Notes: generated by a model from the sequence alone, not told the origin. A stretch of DNA of 50,647 nucleotides from Lachnospiraceae bacterium (GCA_021153185.1 JAGKTY010000016.1:1-50647); one strand, 5' to 3'; positions 32,199-42,090 are shown, numbered from the stretch's first letter. A program made the numbers and translations.

Positions 32199-34859
32199 AT
32201 GAATTATGGAAAAAAAGGCGTTTTAAAGAAACAACAGTCTTTAAACGCAATGCCCACCAAAATCGGCAAAATGCTTTTGCTGTGGATTGTTCGGGCATTT
32301 CTCGTTGGTTGTATCTGCCTTGCTACAATTGGGATCTGTATGGGCATCGGAATGTTCAAGGGCATCCTTGCTTCCGCACCCGATACCTCAAACCTGGATG
32401 TAACCCCTTCCGGTTACGCGACCATTGTCTACGACAAGGAAGGTAAGCAGATTAGCAAGTTAGTTGCAGCTAATTCTAACCGTAGCTACGTCAATATTTC
32501 ATTGATTCCGGACGACCTTTCCAATGCGTTTGTCGCAATTGAGGATGAGCGTTTTTACGAACACAATGGTATTGATATCAAAGGTATTATGCGTGCCGGT
32601 ATTTCTGCTCTCAAAAACAGGAAGCTTGGTCAGGGTGCCAGTACGATCACGCAGCAGCTACTGAAGAACAACGTATTTGAAAACTGGGCGTCAGAAAAAA
32701 GCCAGCTTGAGAAAATCAAACGAAAAATACAGGAGCAGTATCTTGCGATAGAGCTCGAGAAAAAAATGGATAAAACATCTATTTTGGAGCTTTACATGAA
32801 CTCGATCAACTTAGGTCAGAACACCTTAGGCGTGCAGGCCGCTTCGATGCGATACTTTAACAAACCTGTCAGCGAGCTTTCCTTATCGGAATGTGCCGTT
32901 ATCGCAGGTATCACACAGAATCCTTCGAAGTACAATCCAATCTCGCATCCTGAAAAGAATGCAGAGCGCAGAAAGCGCGTCCTTGATAATATGCTCGAGC
33001 AGGGGTATATCACCAAGACCGAGTATGACCGTGCGAATGCAGATGATGTTTACTCCCGCATCAAGACCGTAAACGAAGAGACATCTGTAAATGCGGTCAA
33101 CAGCTATTTTGTCGATGCGCTGATTGACGATCTGACCGCAGACTTGATGGAGCAGCTCGGTTATAACGAGACGCAGGCCTACAACATGGTCTACAGCGGC
33201 GGTCTTTCCGTTTTTACGACACAGGACCCTGAGATTCAGGGCATTTGTGACCAGGTGTTTAATGATGAAAATAACTATCCGCAAGGAACCAAATGGCTTC
33301 TGAATTATGCACTGACAAGCTATAATGAAACAACAAAAGAATACAAAAACTATTCAACGGAAATGTTTGAAGCACACTTCAAACAGCAGCGTTCCTCTTA
33401 CAATCTTCTATTCAGCTCGCAGGATGCAGCTTACGAGGAGATTGAAAAGTTCAAGCAAGAGGTTTTTATCCCGGGTGAGACAACCTACGCGGAAACCGTT
33501 ACGCTGACACCGCAGCCTCAGGTTTCCATTACGGTGGAGGACCAAAGCACCGGCTATGTCGTTGCGATGGTTGGTGGCCGCGGAACCAAATCCGCAAGCC
33601 GTACGTTAAACCGTGCAACGGATACGACGCGTCAGCCGGGTTCGACCTTTAAGGTCGTATCGACGTATGCCCCGGCACTTGACAGCGCGGGCATGACACT
33701 TGCCACTACGCAAAACGATGCACCGTACAACTATGCAAACGGTCGTCCCGTTTCGAACTGGTATGGCAATAGCTACAAAGGCATCTGTTCTCTCCGTTAC
33801 GGTATTGAACAGTCCCTGAATATCGTAGCTGTCAAAACATTGACGGATATCACACCGCAGCTCGGATTTGATTATTTAAAAAACTTTGGTTTTTCAACAC
33901 TTATAGAACGCAAAGAAGTGGAAAACAGCGATGGTTCCATCTCAATCTACTCCGACGTGCAGCAGGCGCTCGCACTCGGCGGTATCACAAACGGTGTTAC
34001 AAACCTGGAGTTAAATGCAAGCTACGCAACGATTGCCAATCATGGTACTTATATCAAACCTGCACTTTATACCAAGGTTCTCGATCATGACGGCAATGTT
34101 CTAATTGACAACACACATCCTGAGAGCAGACAGGTATTAAAAGAAACGACCGCATTCCTGCTTACAGATGCGATGGTCGATGTTGTCACAAAGGGAACCG
34201 GTACAAGCGTCAACTTCGGTAATATGGCGATTGCCGGAAAGACCGGTACGACGACCAATTACAAGGATGTCTGGTTTGCCGGATATACCCCTTATTACAC
34301 AGCCACAACCTGGACAGGATATGACAACAACGTCAGCCTGAGCGGAAGTGGGGAAAAGAATTTATCCAAAACACTCTGGCGCGCAGTGATGAGCCGCATT
34401 CACGAAAACCTTGAAACGAAATCGTTCGTGAAGCCGGAAGGCATTGTGACTGCTACGGTTTGTAGTCAGTCCGGCAAGCTTCCGATCAGCGGATTGTGCG
34501 ACGGAACGCTCACAACAGAGTATTTTGCCGAGGACTCTGTCCCGACAGATACATGTGATGTCCACCAGACCAACATGGTTTGTATGGCAACAGGACTTGC
34601 GGCGACAGCCGGTTGTCCGTTTGCAGTACCGGGTGTCATAGCAGTTCCACCGGGTGAAGATAATACACCAACGTATTGTCCGCATGTTCCCGGATTTATG
34701 AACAATCCGGCCAATGCGCTCGCCGCGCAGGAAGCTGCCATTGCCGCACAACAGGCACAGCAGCAAGCCGCACAGCAGGCGGCACAGCAGGCCGCACAGC
34801 AGGCCGCAGGCGGAGGACAGCCTCCAAACGATACAGAACAAATCACTCCGAATCAATAA
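32199..34859 (+). CDS. Class A penicillin-binding protein (PBP1A type)
   Basis: Bifunctional peptidoglycan synthase of 886 residues: a short cytoplasmic start, one membrane span (~25-56), a GT51 transglycosylase with EDERFYEH (115-122) and GASTITQQL (146-154), and a penicillin-binding transpeptidase with STFK (482-485), SLN (539-541) and KTG (681-683). All catalytic motifs are intact. After ~790 comes a disordered tail: a CPHVPGFMNNP stretch, then an Ala/Gln-rich repeat of QQAA units and GGGQPPNDTEQ. Polymerises glycan and cross-links it at the outer face of the membrane. RBS TTGGAGG. Own promoter and terminator. Confidence 0.95.
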   Translation: MNYGKKGVLKKQQSLNAMPTKIGKMLLLWIVRAFLVGCICLATIGICMGIGMFKGILASAPDTSNLDVTPSGYATIVYDKEGKQISKLVAANSNRSYVNISLIPDDLSNAFVAIEDERFYEHNGIDIKGIMRAGISALKNRKLGQGASTITQQLLKNNVFENWASEKSQLEKIKRKIQEQYLAIELEKKMDKTSILELYMNSINLGQNTLGVQAASMRYFNKPVSELSLSECAVIAGITQNPSKYNPISHPEKNAERRKRVLDNMLEQGYITKTEYDRANADDVYSRIKTVNEETSVNAVNSYFVDALIDDLTADLMEQLGYNETQAYNMVYSGGLSVFTTQDPEIQGICDQVFNDENNYPQGTKWLLNYALTSYNETTKEYKNYSTEMFEAHFKQQRSSYNLLFSSQDAAYEEIEKFKQEVFIPGETTYAETVTLTPQPQVSITVEDQSTGYVVAMVGGRGTKSASRTLNRATDTTRQPGSTFKVVSTYAPALDSAGMTLATTQNDAPYNYANGRPVSNWYGNSYKGICSLRYGIEQSLNIVAVKTLTDITPQLGFDYLKNFGFSTLIERKEVENSDGSISIYSDVQQALALGGITNGVTNLELNASYATIANHGTYIKPALYTKVLDHDGNVLIDNTHPESRQVLKETTAFLLTDAMVDVVTKGTGTSVNFGNMAIAGKTGTTTNYKDVWFAGYTPYYTATTWTGYDNNVSLSGSGEKNLSKTLWRAVMSRIHENLETKSFVKPEGIVTATVCSQSGKLPISGLCDGTLTTEYFAEDSVPTDTCDVHQTNMVCMATGLAATAGCPFAVPGVIAVPPGEDNTPTYCPHVPGFMNNPANALAAQEAAIAAQQAQQQAAQQAAQQAAQQAAGGGQPPNDTEQITPNQ

Positions 34860-34860
34860 G

Positions 34861-34897
34861 AAAATCCGGCGCATCCGCGCCGGATTTTCTGTTTCTT
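34861..34897. terminator. Terminator after the PBP gene
   Basis: AAAATCCGGCGC (34861-34872) pairs perfectly with GCGCCGGATTTT (34877-34888) around ATCC, then CTGTTTCTT. The minus-strand exit TTTTCTTATTG could also stop transcription of the convergent membrane protein gene. Confidence 0.9.
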
Positions 34898-34929
34898 ATG
34901 TTTCTTCTGTTTGTGTTCTGTATGATTCA

Positions 34930-37839
34930 TTATTTGTATAACGTTATGTCTGCGTTTGTAAGGTCCGCTCCATATGCGGAAATCTGTATCGAAGAAATCG
35001 TGCTTTCTGTAAAGTAAGGACTGCTGCAAACCGGAAATACATAGCGGTTTCCATACAGGTAACCAATCATCGTAATCTCCTTTGGCGCATCGCCCAAATT
35101 GGATATAAATTTGATTTGAATATGGTCAATGTCCTCAAGTGATACTTCTGTCTGCGCATCCGTCTCCTGCATCTGCTCTCCTTTTTTTTGCTGTTCCACT
35201 TTCTTGACACGTTCAAGCGGCCCTGCCACACCGGATGCTTTGTCAGCGCCTTTTCCGTCCGCCTGATTGCCATACAGGCCATCCTCCCCTATCGTGATTC
35301 CGATATAGCTTATCTTTCTTCCGTCAACCGGCGCATCAAATGCAAGCGTCCGGATTCCCTCTGCATTCGTATCTGATACCAACACGCCTTCCTTAGCAAG
35401 CACGCACGCTTCCGTCGTCTCAGTGATTCCTCCCTCGCCCCATACGCCCGGCAGGAACATCAGATTTTCCTTGTGCATCAGCTGTGCAAACCCTTCATAA
35501 TCTTCATAGGCGTCCGGTACAGTATTTTCCATTGCCATATAGATAACATTTTCATACCGGTATGGTTTATAGCCCGCTTCCAGCAAATAGCGGTACAGCT
35601 TTTCACTTCGAAGGGAAATCGTTGCCTCGTCAAACATAATATACGGTGCCAAAAGCACGAGCTTTGGCGGATTCTTTGAAAGCGCCCCGATAGCACTATC
35701 CTGCATGCGCTCATTGCTGATATTGTACCCTGATGTATATTTCACACCGGACGGTCTGTTAAAAACGACATAATTTGCGACCGCATTCGAAAGGTCCAAA
35801 TACGCCTCCCCCTGCGCAAGCTGACCGGATAACACATATTCGATATTTTTGAGGCTCTGCAATGTATTGCCGCTGATAAATCCGGTTCCAAGCTTCGGCA
35901 TGTTCACACACGTACCCTCCACGAAAACAATCGGGTCATCAATCTGTTTGCCGCCTAGCGTAATGCTCTGTGACTGCTCTACCTGTCCTTTGGCAAGCGG
36001 TGTCTGCATCATGATACGCACTTCACTTTTTGATAAGACAAGACTGCCGATTAAGAGCGAGCTGCCAATCAAAAGTGCAACGTTTTGATTGTTTGCCTGC
36101 GTTACATGATTCAGATAATACAAACCGACAACAAGCAGAAAGAACACGCCGAGCACATTCGTTCTAAGTCCATCATCATAACGCACAAACGCATAGCTTG
36201 CAATCACAAAAATACATAAAACAATTACCATTGTCGTTGCAAGCACACGCTTTTTTTGCTCACCGGTTTTCCATAACGAAACACTGACCAGACAACACAG
36301 CATCGCAATGAGGCAGGAAAAGGTTTTGATCCAGAACGGTCCGGCACCATTTATCGGCTGCGGAATAAAATACGATGAAAGCTTGGACAAATTGTGAATC
36401 ATACCCATTCCGTTTGCAATGACTGTCGTCTGCGTATTTTCTCTTAGGTACGTCACAATCTGTAAAAACAGCGGGATGAAGGCAACGCCCATCACAAGCA
36501 GCGCCCCATACATCGCCAGCAGTTTTGCAGGAATCTGTTCCGTGTATTCTTTTTTGAAAAGACGCGCCCGGAGCTTTGGAAGCGCTTTTACAAGATTGAC
36601 AAGTGCAAGCGGTAAAAATGCAATTGCTGCCGAGCCGCCAATCGACGGATTCCATGCAATCGCCGCAATGCCAAGGAAGCCATACCACCAGACAAACAAC
36701 GCCGGGTTCTTTCTGACTCTGTCCGATAACAGGACAAAAAACATGACGAAAAACAACGTATAGCGCATGCCGGCTGTCACAAAAAACGGCACAAACAAGA
36801 AGCTGACAAACACGGCCGCCTCTTTTTTCTCCATAACAGCGTAGAGCGTCACCGCAAACAGTGCCGCCATAGCAAGGTTCATGACAACGCTTGCCGGATT
36901 CAAAGCCAGATAGCTTCCGTCAAACAACAGATAGCTGATGATTCCGTACGTATAATCACATAGTCCGTGAATCGGCACCAAATCCACATACGGAAGTTTG
37001 CCGTATTCAGCCAATTGCTGCATCGGCACCGTTATTTCCCCATTGTGGAAAAAGTCGATATTCATGATAGCCCTTGGCAGCTCATACACACGCAGCATCG
37101 CAATGACGAGCGTACTAATAAACAAACTGCCGCTTTTCTTTTTCAGGGCAAAATAAATGTTCAGACAGACAAGCACCATGACAAGCAGCACAAGTCCCCA
37201 TTTCCATTTGTTTGATGCAAATAAGGTAACCTCATCTGACCCATACACATAAGTAAACCGGGCGCAGCCAAGCAGCGCAACCGGAATCACAATCTGCGTC
37301 GCACGAAGCATCGTTTCACGCAGCGCTCCGTCCGCATTTTTGCGGTCAAAGAAGGCAAACACAATGCATGCCGGCAGCAAAGCCATGAGGCCGACTGTAA
37401 ATAAACGGTCAGCATACGCATCCATATTCAGCACCAGCCGGACGCCCGTAAAGACAGCTACAAAGCTGTATAGCGAAAACAGCATCAATAGCAAATATTG
37501 GCCGTAAACGCCACAGTAGCCTGCAGCGATTATGCCATATGCTCTGCTTGGCGGATGCATCCGCTTATCTAATAAATTATGTAAACTACATAACAAAACA
37601 TAACCAATCAGGCTTCCAAAAAGTACAAGATTGAGCACGATGAGATCCGCTTCCTTCGGATACCCTCCAAATGTCGTCAATCCAGCCATTTTTTCAGTAT
37701 ATTGCATGGTTTCTCCATAGAGCTTATCCGCAAAAGTATACACGATTGCAAATACACCAAGAAGACTGAGCAGCGCATATACCGCTGCTCTCTTGATGCT
37801 TTTTGCAGATATTATGTCAACTATTTTATCTGTTTTCAT
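34930..37839 (-). CDS. Large polytopic membrane protein, possible GT-C glycosyltransferase
   Basis: A 969-residue protein starting MKTDKIVDIISAKSIKRA. The first ~600 residues hold at least a dozen hydrophobic spans; a loop at about 255-290 reads MNIDFFHNGEITVPMQQLAEYGKLPYVDLV, resembling the first extracytoplasmic acidic loop of GT-C enzymes that use lipid-linked sugars. From ~620 a large, mostly soluble extracytoplasmic part follows. No exact family is recognised, so a glycan-modifying role is inference. GGGGG ribosome site directly follows the T run of the tRNA terminator, and no promoter is visible between. Confidence 0.65.
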   Translation of the reverse strand: MKTDKIVDIISAKSIKRAAVYALLSLLGVFAIVYTFADKLYGETMQYTEKMAGLTTFGGYPKEADLIVLNLVLFGSLIGYVLLCSLHNLLDKRMHPPSRAYGIIAAGYCGVYGQYLLLMLFSLYSFVAVFTGVRLVLNMDAYADRLFTVGLMALLPACIVFAFFDRKNADGALRETMLRATQIVIPVALLGCARFTYVYGSDEVTLFASNKWKWGLVLLVMVLVCLNIYFALKKKSGSLFISTLVIAMLRVYELPRAIMNIDFFHNGEITVPMQQLAEYGKLPYVDLVPIHGLCDYTYGIISYLLFDGSYLALNPASVVMNLAMAALFAVTLYAVMEKKEAAVFVSFLFVPFFVTAGMRYTLFFVMFFVLLSDRVRKNPALFVWWYGFLGIAAIAWNPSIGGSAAIAFLPLALVNLVKALPKLRARLFKKEYTEQIPAKLLAMYGALLVMGVAFIPLFLQIVTYLRENTQTTVIANGMGMIHNLSKLSSYFIPQPINGAGPFWIKTFSCLIAMLCCLVSVSLWKTGEQKKRVLATTMVIVLCIFVIASYAFVRYDDGLRTNVLGVFFLLVVGLYYLNHVTQANNQNVALLIGSSLLIGSLVLSKSEVRIMMQTPLAKGQVEQSQSITLGGKQIDDPIVFVEGTCVNMPKLGTGFISGNTLQSLKNIEYVLSGQLAQGEAYLDLSNAVANYVVFNRPSGVKYTSGYNISNERMQDSAIGALSKNPPKLVLLAPYIMFDEATISLRSEKLYRYLLEAGYKPYRYENVIYMAMENTVPDAYEDYEGFAQLMHKENLMFLPGVWGEGGITETTEACVLAKEGVLVSDTNAEGIRTLAFDAPVDGRKISYIGITIGEDGLYGNQADGKGADKASGVAGPLERVKKVEQQKKGEQMQETDAQTEVSLEDIDHIQIKFISNLGDAPKEITMIGYLYGNRYVFPVCSSPYFTESTISSIQISAYGADLTNADITLYK

Positions 37840-37849
37840 ATTTTTCCCC

Positions 37850-37890
37850 CAAAAAATAAAAAAAATACCAAAGCCGTTCCGCTTTGGTAT
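37850..37890 (-). terminator. Terminator behind tRNA-Thr
   Basis: ATACCAAAGC (37865-37874) pairs perfectly with GCTTTGGTAT (37881-37890); the minus-strand RNA then has a long T run (TTTTTTTTATTTTTT). The run ends just ahead of the ribosome binding site of the next gene. Confidence 0.92.
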
Positions 37891-37896
37891 CAGATA

Positions 37897-37969
37897 AGCT
37901 GCCTAGGGGACTTGAACCCCCGACCTCCGCCTTACCAAGGCGACGCGCTACCGACTGCGCCAAGACAGC
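37897..37969 (-). tRNA. tRNA-Thr (anticodon GGT)
   Basis: Minus-strand cloverleaf: acceptor GCTGTCT pairs with AGGCAGC (one G-U); D arm GCGC...GCGC; anticodon stem TCGCC/GGCGG around loop TTGGTAA, so anticodon GGT (codons ACC/ACU); T arm GGGGGTTCAAGTCCCC, one base shifted in the usual way. Discriminator T; CCA is not encoded. Strong own promoter at 38040-38068 and terminator at 37850-37890. Confidence 0.96.
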
Positions 37970-38039
37970 ATGGAAACAAAAATGTGACTTCTTTGCACTT
38001 TCCATGAAAGCGCCCGTCAGAATTTCGTCACCGTCTAAC

Positions 38040-38068
38040 AGTATAGCATGCCACATTTGTACTGTCAA
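38040..38068 (-). promoter_or_regulatory. Promoter of tRNA-Thr
   Basis: Minus strand TTGACA (38068-38063), 17-nt spacer, TATACT (38045-38040), about 64 nt before the mature 5' end. Confidence 0.88.
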
Positions 38069-38103
38069 GGAACGAAACAGCAAGTGTAACTGTAAATATT
38101 CTC

Positions 38104-38709
38104 TTACATTTTTTTGAGTTTCCCGCGGATACGCGACAACGTATTGTCCGTAGACTTCTCATCCCTGCCGAGCACCTTGGCGATTTCACTATAGCTCAGT
38201 CCCGTCAAAAACAAATCGAATACCTGTTTTTCCAGTTCGCTTAATTCGGCGCGCGCTTTTTCCAGCTTGAGTCTGATTTCCTCTTTATGAATAATGAGTG
38301 ACTCCGGATTTTGGTCAGTGGCATCCACAAGCATTTCAATGAGTGGCCCCTGCGACTGTGACGCATCCTCCTTCTCATCTCCATAGATGGAAATATAACT
38401 GTTGAGCGGCTCATGCTTCTGTCTGGTCGCCGCTGACGCCGCTGTGTACATTTGTCTGGTGACACAAAGACTGGCGAACGTATAAAAGCTGGCATCGCGC
38501 CCCGCGTCGTAATCGCGAATCGCCTTAAACAGTCCAATCATACCTTCCTGGATCAAATCATCCTTGTCAGCACCCAGAATAAACATGGACTTCGCTTTTT
38601 TGCGGACAAGTCCCTTGTGTCTGTTCACAATGACATCGATTGCGGCTTCATCGCCGTCGCGGTATGCCATAATCAGTTCTTCGTCTGTTTTTTGTGTATA
38701 ATCCGGCAT
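38104..38709 (-). CDS. sigH: RNA polymerase sigma factor SigH (Spo0H)
   Basis: A 201-residue sigma-70 family member of the SigH type, which in Bacillus and Clostridia directs early sporulation and transition-state genes. Region 2 includes NRHKGLVRKKAKSMFILGADKDDLIQEGMIGLFKAI (split: DDLIQEGMIGLFKAI is the -10 core) and region 4 LSELEKQVFDLFLTGLSYSEIAKVLG. The ATG overlaps the rlmB stop (TAATG). Order cysE-cysS-mrnC-rlmB-sigH matches the Firmicutes norm except that yacP, usually between rlmB and sigH, is absent. Confidence 0.93.
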   Translation of the reverse strand: MPDYTQKTDEELIMAYRDGDEAAIDVIVNRHKGLVRKKAKSMFILGADKDDLIQEGMIGLFKAIRDYDAGRDASFYTFASLCVTRQMYTAASAATRQKHEPLNSYISIYGDEKEDASQSQGPLIEMLVDATDQNPESLIIHKEEIRLKLEKARAELSELEKQVFDLFLTGLSYSEIAKVLGRDEKSTDNTLSRIRGKLKKM

Positions 38710-39449
38710 TATTGCATCCTCTGTCTGACGATCTCATATCCCAAAATACCTGCTGCAACAGACGCATTGAGGGAATCAATATCTCCCTTCATCGGAATGC
38801 TTGCAACAAAATCGCATTTCTCTTTGACCAGTCTGCCGACGCCATCGCCTTCACTTCCGATCACGACGCCAATCGGTCCCTTCAAATCGAGGTCATACAT
38901 GACCGTTCCGTCCATATCCGCACAGACAAACCAAAGTCCCTCTTTTTTGAGTTCCTCAATGGTCTTTGCCAGATTGGTCACCCTGGCAACCGGCGTATAA
39001 TTGAGCGCGCCCGCACTCGTTCTGGCAACAGACGCTGTCAAACCGACCGCACGGTTTTTGGGGATAATGACACCATGCGCACCGGCCAAATTGGCCGTAC
39101 GGATAATCGCACCGAGGTTATGCGGGTCCTCGATATTGTCGAGCAAAAAGAGAAACGGCGCTTCCCCTTTGTCTTTGGCTTTTTGCAGAATATCATCGAC
39201 CGTGGCATACTCATACGCCGCACCACACGCAATGACGCCCTGATGCTTTCCGGTCTTGCTGAGCTGGTCAAGCCGCTCTTTTTCCACGTATTTGATGATG
39301 GTATCATGCTTTTTGGCTTCGCGCTTAATGGAAATCACCGGTCCATCCTGGCAGCCGTCCAGCACATATAATTTATCGATTGGTTTGCCGCTTCGAAATG
39401 CTTCCATCACCGCATTTCTTCCTTCGATCAAAAGCTCTGTATAGCCCAT
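38709..39449 (-). CDS. rlmB: 23S rRNA (guanosine-2'-O)-methyltransferase RlmB
   Basis: SPOUT-family 2'-O-methyltransferase of a 23S rRNA guanosine (G2251 in E. coli). A 246-residue protein with a substrate-binding N-domain (LLIEGRNAVMEAFRSGKPID) and the trefoil-knot motifs NLGAIIRTA, VIGSEGDGVG and LNASVAAGI, all intact. RBS TTGGAGG. Between mrnC and sigH in a conserved cluster. Confidence 0.95.
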   Translation of the reverse strand: MGYTELLIEGRNAVMEAFRSGKPIDKLYVLDGCQDGPVISIKREAKKHDTIIKYVEKERLDQLSKTGKHQGVIACGAAYEYATVDDILQKAKDKGEAPFLFLLDNIEDPHNLGAIIRTANLAGAHGVIIPKNRAVGLTASVARTSAGALNYTPVARVTNLAKTIEELKKEGLWFVCADMDGTVMYDLDLKGPIGVVIGSEGDGVGRLVKEKCDFVASIPMKGDIDSLNASVAAGILGYEIVRQRMQ

Positions 39450-39523
39450 ACTTCCTCCAAGTATCTAACAATGTAACATTCAATTCATCCCATAACGAAC
39501 ATCACGGGTGTTCCCTACGAAAC

Positions 39524-39964
39524 TTATAAAACAATGCCCAGTCTGTCTAACCCTTCCTTCACAAGCGAAAGAATGCGTTCTTCCCTGTTTTGTAAATACA
39601 AATATCCGAGCAGTGCCTCCATGCCGGTTGCCTTGCGGTAATCAATCACACTGGCATTTTTGGCCACGCTCATGCTTTTGGCATTGCGTCCGCGCTTATA
39701 AACCTCACACTCTTCCTCTGTCAAAAGCTCCATCACAGCATCCATAAAGGCCGCCTGTGTCTGCGCCTTTACCGCTTCCGATTTTAGCTTATGCAAACTT
39801 TTCGGTGAGCGGTTTGCGCGTTCCACGATTGCCGCCCGGATAATCAGGTCGTACACGCAGTCGCCGATAAATGCAAGTGTCAGCGGCGAATACGTGCGGA
39901 TATCAATTTCATCGAGGTCAAATGTCTGCTTGATTTTGTCAAGAAAGCTTACTGTCTGTTCCAT
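39524..39964 (-). CDS. mrnC: Mini-ribonuclease III
   Basis: Dimeric RNase III-like nuclease without a double-stranded RNA-binding domain, which matures 23S rRNA in Bacillus. A 146-residue single RIIID domain with YSPLTLAFIGDCVYDL and, later, YRKATGMEALLGYLYL, carrying the acidic metal ligands. Overlaps the 3' end of cysS by 16 nt, so coupled. Confidence 0.95.
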   Translation of the reverse strand: MEQTVSFLDKIKQTFDLDEIDIRTYSPLTLAFIGDCVYDLIIRAAIVERANRSPKSLHKLKSEAVKAQTQAAFMDAVMELLTEEECEVYKRGRNAKSMSVAKNASVIDYRKATGMEALLGYLYLQNREERILSLVKEGLDRLGIVL

Positions 39965-41367
39965 ACAACCCCTTCTCTGGTGTCTTTGATGACAATGCCT
40001 TTTGAAAGGAGCGCATCCCTGATCGCATCAGCAGTCGCAAAATCTTTTTCCTTCTTGGCTGCTGCACGCTTTGCAATCATTTCTTCCACGTATGCAACAA
40101 GCTCCGGTTCTTCGTCTGTTTCAGAAGCCTCACCTGCGCCCGAAAGAAGACCGAGCGACAATACAGTATCGAAATCCTCGATTGCCTTTCTCTTCGTCGC
40201 ATCGTTCATATCACTCTTTAACAAATCATAAATGACCGTGATTGCCATCGAAGTATTGACATCATTGCAAAGTGCCTCTTCAAATTTGGCACGGTATTCT
40301 TTGTATTTGTCTTCCTCAAATGCTCCATCTGTAGAAAGCGAAGCGATTTTTTTCACAAGCTTATCGTACGTACCCTTTACCTGGTCGAGTACTTCAAACG
40401 AAAACTCAAGCGGTTTGCGGTAATGTGACTGCAGACAGAACATACGGTAAACAAGTGGGTTGTAGCCCTTTTCTTCCAACAGGGAAACCGTCAGGAAATC
40501 ACCCTTTGATTTGCTCATTTTGCCGGATTTGTCATTTAAGTGATGCACATGGAACCAGTAATTACACCATTTGTGTCCGACATAAGACTCTGACTGTGCA
40601 ATTTCATTTGTGTGGTGCGGGAAAATATTGTCGACTCCGCCACAGTGGATATCCATGTACTCACCAAGATGCTTCATACTGATGCATGAGCACTCGATAT
40701 GCCATCCCGGATATCCGACGCCCCATGGGCTATCCCATTTGAGCGCCTGGTCTTCAAATTTTGACTTGGTAAACCAAAGCACAAAGTCGTTTTTGTTGCG
40801 CTTGTTTGTATCCTCTTCCACATCATCACGCACGCCGACCATCAGCTCTTTTTCCGTCTGGGAAGAAAAAACATAATAATCGTCAAGCTTTGATGTATCA
40901 AAATAAATATTGCCGCCGGCTGCGTATGCGTAGCCTTTTGCGATTAATACTTCAATCATGTGAATGAATTCGTCGATACAGTTGGTCGCCGGTTCCACGA
41001 CGTCCGGACGTTTGATATTGAGCTTTTCACAATCCGAGAAAAACGCATCGGTATAAAACTGCGCAACCTCCATAACCGTCTTATGCTCACGCTTTGCACC
41101 CTTGAGCATCTTATCTTCTCCGGTATCGGCATCGGATGAAAGATGTCCGACGTCCGTGATATTCATAACACGTTTCACATCATATCCGATAAAACGAAGA
41201 CTCTTCTCTAAAATATCCTCCATGATATAGCTTCGCAGATTTCCGATGTGTGCAAAATGATAGACGGTCGGTCCGCATGTATACATCGCAATCTTTCCAT
41301 CCTCATTTGGAATCAGTGTCTCCACCTGTCTTGAAAGTGTATTATAAAATCTAAATTTGTTCTCCAT
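39949..41367 (-). CDS. cysS: Cysteinyl-tRNA synthetase
   Basis: Class I aminoacyl-tRNA synthetase, charging tRNA-Cys. 472 residues with MYTCGPTVYHFAHIGNLRSY (zinc cysteine plus HIGN in place of HIGH), the zinc ligands ECS...GGVDNIFPHH, and KMSKSKGDF. C-terminal DALR domain present. No T-box leader is visible; it follows cysE with a 60-nt gap. Confidence 0.97.
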   Translation of the reverse strand: MENKFRFYNTLSRQVETLIPNEDGKIAMYTCGPTVYHFAHIGNLRSYIMEDILEKSLRFIGYDVKRVMNITDVGHLSSDADTGEDKMLKGAKREHKTVMEVAQFYTDAFFSDCEKLNIKRPDVVEPATNCIDEFIHMIEVLIAKGYAYAAGGNIYFDTSKLDDYYVFSSQTEKELMVGVRDDVEEDTNKRNKNDFVLWFTKSKFEDQALKWDSPWGVGYPGWHIECSCISMKHLGEYMDIHCGGVDNIFPHHTNEIAQSESYVGHKWCNYWFHVHHLNDKSGKMSKSKGDFLTVSLLEEKGYNPLVYRMFCLQSHYRKPLEFSFEVLDQVKGTYDKLVKKIASLSTDGAFEEDKYKEYRAKFEEALCNDVNTSMAITVIYDLLKSDMNDATKRKAIEDFDTVLSLGLLSGAGEASETDEEPELVAYVEEMIAKRAAAKKEKDFATADAIRDALLSKGIVIKDTREGVVWNRQ

Positions 41368-41427
41368 TGCTAACTCCTTATATTTATTTCATTTCCCGGA
41401 ACGATTAAAATCTCTCACGCAGCCGCA

Positions 41428-42090
41428 TCAGCTATTCATCCTGCGAATTGCCTGCTCTAACTCAAGCACACGATTGGTCAGTTCCGAATTTTCTTTTTGC
41501 AAAACCTGAATGTCTTCCCAAACCGGGTCCGGCAAATCTGTCTGATTCATCTCATCCTGCGGAAGCGATAAATTGTTGCGTTTCACGACGCGCCCCGGAA
41601 CACCGACAACCGTTGAGTTGGGCGGTACTTCCTCCAGCACGACGCTTCCGGCACCGATTTTGCTGTTGTCTCCGATTTTAAACGAGCCGAGTACCTTTGC
41701 ACCGGCACTGACCATGACATTGTTTCCAAGTGTCGGATGACGCTTGCCGTGTTCTTTTCCGGTACCGCCAAGTGTCACGCCCTGATACAGCGTACAATTG
41801 TCTCCGATGATGGTCGTCTCACCGATAATGACACCGTTTCCATGGTCGATAAACAGCCCTTTTCCAATCTGCGCACCCGGATGAATCTCAATACCCGTCT
41901 TTCTGACTCCGCGCTGCGATATCCATCTTGCCAGAAAATAATGGCCATTTAAGTAAAGCTTATGTGCCAGGCGATAATGCATCATCACCTTAAAGCTCGG
42001 ATAGAGAAACACCTCCATATTGGAATGGATAGCGGGGTCCCTCTGTTTTATGATTTCTATTTCCTCTTTGATTCGCTTGATAAATCCCAT
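41428..42090 (-). CDS. cysE: Serine O-acetyltransferase
   Basis: Makes O-acetylserine for cysteine synthesis. A 220-residue left-handed beta-helix hexapeptide-repeat acyltransferase: IDHGNGVIIGETTIIGDNCTLYQGVTLGGTG is the repeat core (shown in two parts: IDHGNGVIIGET and NCTLYQGVTLGGTG) with catalytic histidines. ATG at 42090 (MGFIKRIKEEI) is preferred; an in-frame TTG at 42117 has no ribosome site. The C-terminus ends in a short coiled coil (LQKENSELTNRVLELEQAI), unusual for CysE. Lies between ispF and cysS. Confidence 0.93.
   Translation of the reverse strand: MGFIKRIKEEIEIIKQRDPAIHSNMEVFLYPSFKVMMHYRLAHKLYLNGHYFLARWISQRGVRKTGIEIHPGAQIGKGLFIDHGNGVIIGETTIIGDNCTLYQGVTLGGTGKEHGKRHPTLGNNVMVSAGAKVLGSFKIGDNSKIGAGSVVLEEVPPNSTVVGVPGRVVKRNNLSLPQDEMNQTDLPDPVWEDIQVLQKENSELTNRVLELEQAIRRMNS

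Noticed and set aside
34740..34815. Low-complexity CAGGC-type repeat as a regulatory repeat
   Set aside because: It is the in-frame Ala/Gln-rich tail of the penicillin-binding protein.
38452..39371. Long plus-strand reading frames opposite sigH and rlmB
   Set aside because: They are antisense to two strongly supported genes with intact motifs, and lack ribosome sites.
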